Assembly (NCBI GenBank): GCA_946480485.1
Contig: CAMLJW010000157.1
Span: 1-10,582 of the forward strand
Source: an uncultured Streptomyces sp.
GTDB taxonomy: Bacteria; Actinomycetota; Actinomycetes; Streptomycetales; Streptomycetaceae
Length of the DNA stretch: 10,582 bases
Direction: 5' to 3'
A program made the position numbers and the translations under genes. Below, one piece after another: positions 6,226 through 10,582 of the stretch. A model generated the notes under the pieces. That model was given only the letters and a program-made list of their open reading frames with translations. It made no database searches and was not told the origin of the DNA. Each line of letters begins with the position of its first letter. Position 1 is the first letter of the stretch.

Positions 6226-6267
6226 GGCACGAGGCACGAGGCACGAGATACGAGGCACAGGCCACGA
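6226..6267. repeat. Six-copy heptamer tandem repeat (GGCACGA unit)
   Basis: Six contiguous 7-mers read GGCACGA, GGCACGA, GGCACGA, GATACGA, GGCACAG and GCCACGA. The first three are perfect and the last three have one or two changes. The array starts 7 bp beyond the ctaB stop codon on its downstream side and is untranslated by any gene I accept. Such arrays can vary in copy number between strains. Confidence 0.8.
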
Positions 6268-6274
6268 AGAGCGG

Positions 6275-7228
6275 CTACCGGAGGAAGGGGTCCACCGCCA
6301 CCGCGACGAACAGCAGCGAGACGTACGTGATGGACCAGTGGAAGAGGCGCATCTCCTTGAGCTTCGCGCCCACGGCCCCGTCCTTCGCACGGGCCTGCAG
6401 CGCGTGCGCCTCCCAGAGCCAGAGACCGCCGGTCACCAGGGCGACGGCCGTGTAGAACCAGCCGGTGTAGCCGAGCGGCGTCAGCAGCAGGGAGACGCCG
6501 ACCATCGCCCAGCTGTAGAGGACGATCTGCCGTGCGACGACCTTGTTGGAGGCGATGACCGGCAGCATCGGCACACCCACGCGCGCGTAGTCGTCCCTCA
6601 CCTTCATCGACAGCGGCCAGTAGTGCGGCGGCGTCCAGAAGAACATGACGAGGAAGAGGATGACCGGGGCCCACGACAGGGAGTTCGTGACGGAGGACCA
6701 GCCGATGAGGACGGGCAGACAGCCGGCGATGCCGCCCCAGACGATGTTCTGCGACGTACGCCGCTTGAGGATCATCGTGTAGACGACGACGTAGAAGAGC
6801 AGCGCTCCAAGCGACAGCCAGGCGGACAGCCAGTTGACGGTCAGGCCGAACAGCAGGGTCGAGACCACGGCCAGTGTGACGCCGAAGGCGAGGCACTCGC
6901 GGGGGCTGACCATGCCGGTGACCAGTGGACGCTGCGCGGTGCGCGCCATGAGTGCGTCGATGTCACGGTCGATGTACATGTTCAGCGCGTTGGCGCCGCC
7001 CGCGGACAGGTAGCCGCCGACACAGGTGAGGAGCACCAGCTTGAGGTCGGGCACTCCCTGCTGGGCGAGGAACATCACCGGAACGGTGGTGATCAGCAGC
7101 AGCTCGATGATCCGCGGCTTGGTGAGAGCGACGAACGCCTTGACCCGGGCCCCGAACGGCCGGTGCTTCGTGCTCCGACTCGACCCAAGCGCGCCCGCTG
7201 GACGGGATTCAACGGCCGTCACGCACAC
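6275..7228 (-). CDS. ctaB: Heme O synthase (protoheme IX farnesyltransferase)
   Basis: CtaB attaches a farnesyl chain from farnesyl diphosphate to heme b, giving heme O, the substrate of CtaA. The 317-aa UbiA-family membrane protein has about nine hydrophobic helices. The first Asp-rich motif is NMYIDRDID (N83, D87, D91), followed by the family-typical [14 protein letters not shown] (92-105). [12 protein letters not shown] (150-161), [12 protein letters not shown] (196-207) and the second polar loop [12 protein letters not shown] (212-223) are also characteristic. I use the GTG at 7228 ([10 protein letters not shown]), which I recall for related Streptomyces entries. A GTG two codons later (7222) is equally possible because TAGGGG ends 5 nt before it. 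It is transcribed divergently from tkt. Although ctaA lies about 2 kb away, the two genes are in separate transcripts. Confidence 0.95.
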   Translation of the reverse strand: MCVTAVESRPAGALGSSRSTKHRPFGARVKAFVALTKPRIIELLLITTVPVMFLAQQGVPDLKLVLLTCVGGYLSAGGANALNMYIDRDIDALMARTAQRPLVTGMVSPRECLAFGVTLAVVSTLLFGLTVNWLSAWLSLGALLFYVVVYTMILKRRTSQNIVWGGIAGCLPVLIGWSSVTNSLSWAPVILFLVMFFWTPPHYWPLSMKVRDDYARVGVPMLPVIASNKVVARQIVLYSWAMVGVSLLLTPLGYTGWFYTAVALVTGGLWLWEAHALQARAKDGAVGAKLKEMRLFHWSITYVSLLFVAVAVDPFLR

Positions 7229-7316
7229 CCCTACAGAGACATCCCAGCGAACCCCGAGTAGGTACTCCGGTGAAGGCTCGCGCGTACCACGCCACTGTAG
7301 ACGTTGCCCAGACTTC

Positions 7317-7362
7317 GCCCTTCGCGGGGGTCGGGTCGTGTTCGACGGCCCCCGCGGAGGGC
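7317..7362. repeat. Long GC-rich inverted repeat upstream of ctaB
   Basis: The arms GCCCTTCGCGGGGG (7317-7330) and CCCCCGCGGAGGGC (7349-7362) pair over 14 bp with one G-U pair. The 18-nt loop contains its own GTCG-TGTT-CGAC stem. It is the strongest hairpin in the window and lies about 90 bp before the ctaB start. It could be an attenuator of a long ctaB leader, an insulator between the divergent promoters, or a protein site. Confidence 0.7.
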
Positions 7363-7370
7363 TGCTCGCG

Positions 7371-7469
7371 AGTCGACGGAGCAGTCGGATGACAGGCGGC
7401 CGAGAAGTCGACGGAGCAGTCGACCCAGCACGTGACCGAGCACGTGTCGTGAACGTGATTGAGCAGTCG
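7371..7469. repeat. Direct repeats and paired CACGTG boxes between ctaB and tkt
   Basis: AGTCGACGGAGCAGTCG occurs perfectly at 7371-7387 and 7406-7422. A third GAGCAGTCG core is at 7461-7469, followed by GACGAC as the first copy is followed by GATGAC. Between copies two and three, AGCACGTG occurs twice with a 12-bp period (CACGTG at 7429-7434 and 7441-7446). The array could be a multi-site operator or a degenerate minisatellite. Confidence 0.7.
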
Positions 7470-7648
7470 GACGACCCGCTCCGTATCACCGGCAGTGACC
7501 GGCGTTCACCGACCGGATGCGGAGCCTGCGGGTCATGAGGCGGAACTCGGACAGTCCCGGCAGTCTGGAATGACTCGAAAAAATGCGCGTTCTTTACGGA
7601 GGTAGGCTCGGCACCGGCCGGTGGGCACGATTGTGCACCGGCATTCGA

Positions 7649-7661
7649 CATGTGGCACATG
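7649..7661. promoter_or_regulatory. Palindrome CATGTG-G-CACATG next to the tkt RBS
   Basis: A perfect 6-bp inverted repeat around one base ends one base before the tkt Shine-Dalgarno region (GGAGAGGAG, 7663-7671). As DNA it has the size of a dimeric repressor operator. As RNA it would form a 5-bp stem with a GGC loop and could affect ribosome access. Confidence 0.45.
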
Positions 7662-7683
7662 CGGAGAGGAGCCCTGACCCAGG

Positions 7684-9771
7684 GTGAGCACCAAGCCGAC
7701 CACCACAGACCTCGAGTGGACCGATCTGGACCAGCGGGCCGTGGACACGTCCCGCGTCCTGGCCGCCGATGCCGTACAGAAGGTCGGCAACGGCCATCCG
7801 GGTACGGCGATGAGCCTGGCGCCCGCCGCGTACACCCTCTTCCAGAAGGTGATGCGGCACGACCCGGCGGACGCCGACTGGACCGGCCGTGACCGGTTCG
7901 TGTTGTCCGCGGGCCATTCGTCCCTGACCCTCTACATCCAGCTGTACCTGGCCGGCTTCGGCCTGGAGCTGGACGATCTGAAGGCCTTCCGGACGTGGGG
8001 GTCGAAGACCCCGGGCCACCCCGAGTACGGGCACACGGTGGGCGTGGAGACGACGACCGGCCCGCTGGGGCAGGGCGTGGCGAACGCGGTGGGCATGGCG
8101 ATGGCCGCCCGCTACGAGCGCGGCCTGTTCGACCCTGAAGCGGCGCCCGGCGAGTCCCCCTTCGACCACTACATCTACGCGATCGCCGGTGACGGCTGCC
8201 TGCAGGAGGGCATCTCCGCCGAGGCGTCCTCCCTGGCCGGCCACCAAAAGCTCGGCAACCTCGTCCTGCTGTGGGACGACAACCACATCTCGATCGAGGG
8301 CGACACCGAGACCGCCATCTCCGAGGACACGGCTCAGCGCTACGAGGCGTACGGCTGGCATGTGCAGCGCGTGGCGCCGAAGGAGAACGGCGACCTCGAC
8401 CCGCAGGCGCTCTTCGACGCGATCAGGGCCGCACAGGCGGTCACGGACAAGCCGTCGTTCATCGCGATGCGCTCGATCATCGCCTGGCCCGCTCCGAACG
8501 CGCAGAACACCGAGGCCGCACACGGCTCGGCGCTCGGCGCCGAGGAGGTCGCGGCCACCAAGCGCGTGCTGGGCTTCGACGCGGAGAAGACCTTCGAGGT
8601 CTTGGACGAGGTCATCGCGCACACCCGCGCCGCCCTCGACCGCGGCCGGGAGGCCAGGGCCGAGTGGGAGAAGGGTTTCGCCGCCTGGCGCACCGCCCAT
8701 CCGCAGCGGGCCGCCGAGTTCGACCGCGTCGGCGCCGGCGAGCTGCCCGAGGGCTGGCAGTCCCGTCTGCCGGTCTTCGAGGCGGGCAAGTCCGTCGCCA
8801 CGCGTGCCGCCTCCGGCAAGGTGCTGCAGGCACTCGGCGGTGTGATCCCCGAACTGTGGGGCGGCTCCGCCGACCTGGCCGGCTCGAACAACACGACCAT
8901 CGACAAGACGAGTTCGTTCCTGCCGGCGGACAACCCGCTCGCGGAGGCGCAGCCTTACGGCCGCACCATCCACTTCGGCATCCGTGAGCACTCCATGGCC
9001 GCGGAGATGAACGGCATCGCGCTGCACGGCAACACCCGTGTCTACGGCGGCACCTTCCTGGTGTTCTCCGACTACATGCGCAATGCGGTTCGCCTGTCCG
9101 CCCTGATGCACCTCCCGGTGACCTACGTCTGGACCCACGACTCCATCGGACTCGGCGAGGACGGCCCCACCCACCAGCCCGTCGAGCACCTCGCCTCGCT
9201 GCGCGCCATCCCCGGTCTGAACATCGTCCGCCCGGCCGACGCCAACGAGACCGCGATCGCCTGGCGCGAGATCCTGGGGCGCTACACCAAGGTCTTCGGC
9301 AAGGGCGCCCCGCACGGCCTCGCGCTGACCCGCCAGGGAGTGCCGACGTACGAGCCCAACGAGGACGCGGCGAAGGGCGGTTACGTTCTCTTCGACGCCG
9401 AGAGCGGCGAGCCGCAGGTCATCCTGATCGGTACGGGCTCCGAGGTGCACCTGGCCGTCGAGGCGCGCGAGCAGCTGCAGGCCGCCGGGGTGCCGACGCG
9501 GGTGGTGTCCATGCCGTCCGTGGAGTGGTTCGAGGAGCAGGACCAGGGGTACCGGGACTCGGTGCTGCCACCGTCCGTCACGGCGCGTGTCGCGGTCGAG
9601 GCCGGCATCGGTCTGACCTGGCACCGGTACGTCGGGGACGCCGGACGCATCGTTTCGCTGGAGCACTTCGGTGCTTCCGCCGACGGCAAGGTCCTCTTCC
9701 AGGAGTTCGGCTTCACTGCCGAGAACGTCGCATCCGCCGCCCGGGAATCGATCGCCGCAGCCCAGCGCTGA
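7684..9771 (+). CDS. tkt: Transketolase
   Basis: Transketolase moves two-carbon units between sugar phosphates in the non-oxidative pentose phosphate pathway, using thiamine diphosphate and a divalent metal. The 695-aa length is normal. The TPP/Mg domain shows [14 protein letters not shown] (37-50, H38), SAGHSSLT (75-82, H78), [12 protein letters not shown] (126-137) and the metal motif G169-D-G with N200. HGSALG (280-285) supplies the phosphate-side histidine. The pyrimidine domain has the catalytic glutamate E435 in [11 protein letters not shown], and H485 and H497 in [16 protein letters not shown] (484-499); R550 in LALTRQG binds phosphate. The start is the GTG at 7684; the Shine-Dalgarno GGAGAGGAG lies about 12 nt upstream, rather far. 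tal follows after 31 bp and is probably co-transcribed, with zwf expected beyond. Confidence 0.98.
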   Translation: MSTKPTTTDLEWTDLDQRAVDTSRVLAADAVQKVGNGHPGTAMSLAPAAYTLFQKVMRHDPADADWTGRDRFVLSAGHSSLTLYIQLYLAGFGLELDDLKAFRTWGSKTPGHPEYGHTVGVETTTGPLGQGVANAVGMAMAARYERGLFDPEAAPGESPFDHYIYAIAGDGCLQEGISAEASSLAGHQKLGNLVLLWDDNHISIEGDTETAISEDTAQRYEAYGWHVQRVAPKENGDLDPQALFDAIRAAQAVTDKPSFIAMRSIIAWPAPNAQNTEAAHGSALGAEEVAATKRVLGFDAEKTFEVLDEVIAHTRAALDRGREARAEWEKGFAAWRTAHPQRAAEFDRVGAGELPEGWQSRLPVFEAGKSVATRAASGKVLQALGGVIPELWGGSADLAGSNNTTIDKTSSFLPADNPLAEAQPYGRTIHFGIREHSMAAEMNGIALHGNTRVYGGTFLVFSDYMRNAVRLSALMHLPVTYVWTHDSIGLGEDGPTHQPVEHLASLRAIPGLNIVRPADANETAIAWREILGRYTKVFGKGAPHGLALTRQGVPTYEPNEDAAKGGYVLFDAESGEPQVILIGTGSEVHLAVEAREQLQAAGVPTRVVSMPSVEWFEEQDQGYRDSVLPPSVTARVAVEAGIGLTWHRYVGDAGRIVSLEHFGASADGKVLFQEFGFTAENVASAARESIAAAQR

Positions 9772-9802
9772 CGCTGGTATACGACACGTAGGAGCATTTT
9801 CC

Positions 9803-10582
9803 ATGACAGACGCACTGAGGCGCCTCTCCGAAGAAGGCGTCGCGATCTGGCTGGACGATCTTTCGCGCAAGCGGATCACGTCCGGCAACCTCGCCGAACT
9901 GATCGACCAGCAGCACGTCGTGGGCGTCACCACCAACCCGTCGATCTTCCAGAAGGCGATCTCGCAGGGCGACGGCTATGACCAGCAGCTGTCCGACCTC
10001 GCCGCCCGCGAGGTCACCGTCGAAGAGGCCATCCGCATGATCACAACGGCGGACGTCCGTGACGCCGCCGACATCCTGCGCCCGGTCTTCGACACGACCG
10101 GCGGCCAGGACGGCCGGGTCTCGATCGAGGTCGACCCGCGCCTCGCGCACAACACCGAGGCGACGATCGCGGAGGCCAAGCAGCTGGCCTGGCTGGTGGA
10201 CCGCCCGAACACGCTCATCAAGATCCCGGCGACCAGGGCGGGCCTGCCCGCGATCACCGAGGTCATCTCCAAGGGCATCAGCGTGAATGTCACGCTGATC
10301 TTCTCGCTGGAGCGCTACCGCGAGGTCATGGAGGCCTACCTGGCCGGCCTGGAGAAGGCCGGGGCCAAGGGCCTCGACCTCTCCCTGATCCACTCCGTCG
10401 CCTCGTTCTTCGTCTCCCGCGTCGACACCGAGACCGACAAGCGCCTCTCGGCGATCGGAACCGACGAGGCCGAGGCGCTCAAGAGCAAGGCCGGACTCGC
10501 GAACGCGCGTCTCGCCTACGAGCTCTACGAGCAGAAGTTCGCCGAGAAGCGCGCGCAGGACCTCATCACGCTCGGCGCGAAC
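9803..10582 (+). CDS. tal: Transaldolase (5' part, runs off the right edge)
   Basis: Transaldolase transfers a dihydroxyacetone unit from sedoheptulose 7-phosphate to glyceraldehyde 3-phosphate through a lysine Schiff base. The first 260 residues are present; actinobacterial enzymes are about 370 aa, so the C-terminal third is missing. Recognisable motifs are IWLDDLSR (15-22, catalytic Asp region), [13 protein letters not shown] (41-53), [13 protein letters not shown] (106-118), the Schiff-base lysine K140 in LIKIPAT, and [11 protein letters not shown] (162-172), typical of the longer bacterial Tal type. The ATG at 9803 has TAGGAG (9789-9794) 8 nt upstream. With tkt only 31 bp before it, the pair forms the non-oxidative pentose phosphate operon. 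Confidence 0.97.
   Translation, partial: MTDALRRLSEEGVAIWLDDLSRKRITSGNLAELIDQQHVVGVTTNPSIFQKAISQGDGYDQQLSDLAAREVTVEEAIRMITTADVRDAADILRPVFDTTGGQDGRVSIEVDPRLAHNTEATIAEAKQLAWLVDRPNTLIKIPATRAGLPAITEVISKGISVNVTLIFSLERYREVMEAYLAGLEKAGAKGLDLSLIHSVASFFVSRVDTETDKRLSAIGTDEAEALKSKAGLANARLAYELYEQKFAEKRAQDLITLGAN

Larger units (their letters stand above)
7229..7683. promoter_or_regulatory. ctaB-tkt divergent intergenic region (455 bp, no gene)
   Basis: I see no convincing coding sequence here. Beyond the separately listed hairpin, repeats and palindrome, it holds TAGGGG (7233-7228, minus) close to the ctaB start, TAGGCT (7603-7608, plus) as a possible tkt -10, and GGAAT (7567-7571) followed after 17 nt by GTT, which resembles an ECF-sigma promoter of the SigR/SigE kind but with short spacing. 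If TAGGCT is used, the tkt leader would be about 70 nt long and would contain two inverted repeats: CCGGTG-GG-CAC-GATT-GTG-CACCGG (7618-7641) and the CATGTG palindrome. None of these promoters is certain. Confidence 0.4.

Noticed and set aside
7650..7892. An 80-codon plus-strand reading overlapping the tkt start, with ATG codons at 7650 and 7659
   Set aside because: It lies out of frame in the tkt coding sequence, its Arg/His-rich composition is typical of shadow frames, and the first ATG falls inside the palindrome before the RBS.
7594..9936. A 780-codon minus-strand open reading frame opposite tkt
   Set aside because: It is an antisense shadow of the unmistakable transketolase gene and has no recognisable domain or start signal.

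Overview
The window looks like Streptomyces or a close relative. The evidence is very high GC with strong GC3 bias, GTG starts, several probable leaderless transcripts with TANNNT -10 boxes 6-8 nt before the start codon, and a gene order I recognise from the S. coelicolor chromosome core (sufR-sufB / ABC pair-ctaA / ctaB / tkt-tal). A similar arrangement, as I recall it, occurs in Mycobacterium and Corynebacterium. This is mainly conserved housekeeping DNA, not an accessory island. I see no IS element, integrase, CRISPR array, tRNA or rRNA.

Layout: (1) 1-1455, minus strand: the start of the suf iron-sulfur assembly operon. It holds sufR (Fe-S sensing repressor) overlapping by 4 bp the 5' part of sufB, which runs off the left edge. 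(2) 1456-1721: a divergent control region with a perfect CAAC-N6-GTTG SufR operator over the sufR promoter and start, a DtxR/IdeR-type iron-box-like palindrome, and GC-rich hairpins. (3) 1722-4458, plus strand: an ABC ATPase, its ABC-2 permease and ctaA (heme A synthase), probably one operon with an extra promoter before ctaA. (4) 4459-6132, minus strand: a divergent amidohydrolase-like protein lacking canonical metal ligands, and a 118-aa protein of unknown function. (5) 6133-7228, minus strand: a heptamer tandem repeat, a terminator-like hairpin and ctaB (heme O synthase). (6) 7229-7683: a 455-bp divergent intergenic region with a long hairpin, direct repeats, paired CACGTG boxes and a palindrome next to the tkt ribosome binding site. 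(7) 7684-10582, plus strand: tkt (transketolase) and the 5' part of tal (transaldolase), running off the right edge.

Functional logic: ctaB makes heme O from protoheme and ctaA converts heme O to heme A, together supplying the aa3 cytochrome c oxidase. SufB builds Fe-S clusters under SufR control. tkt and tal form the non-oxidative pentose phosphate branch. The region therefore joins iron cofactor assembly, respiratory heme maturation and NADPH/pentose metabolism. The most interesting items are the regulatory architecture of the suf/ABC-ctaA divergent region, the unassigned ABC transporter tied to heme A synthesis, the probable loss of catalytic residues in the amidohydrolase-like protein, and the repeat-rich ctaB-tkt spacer. 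I found no clearly new multi-gene system.
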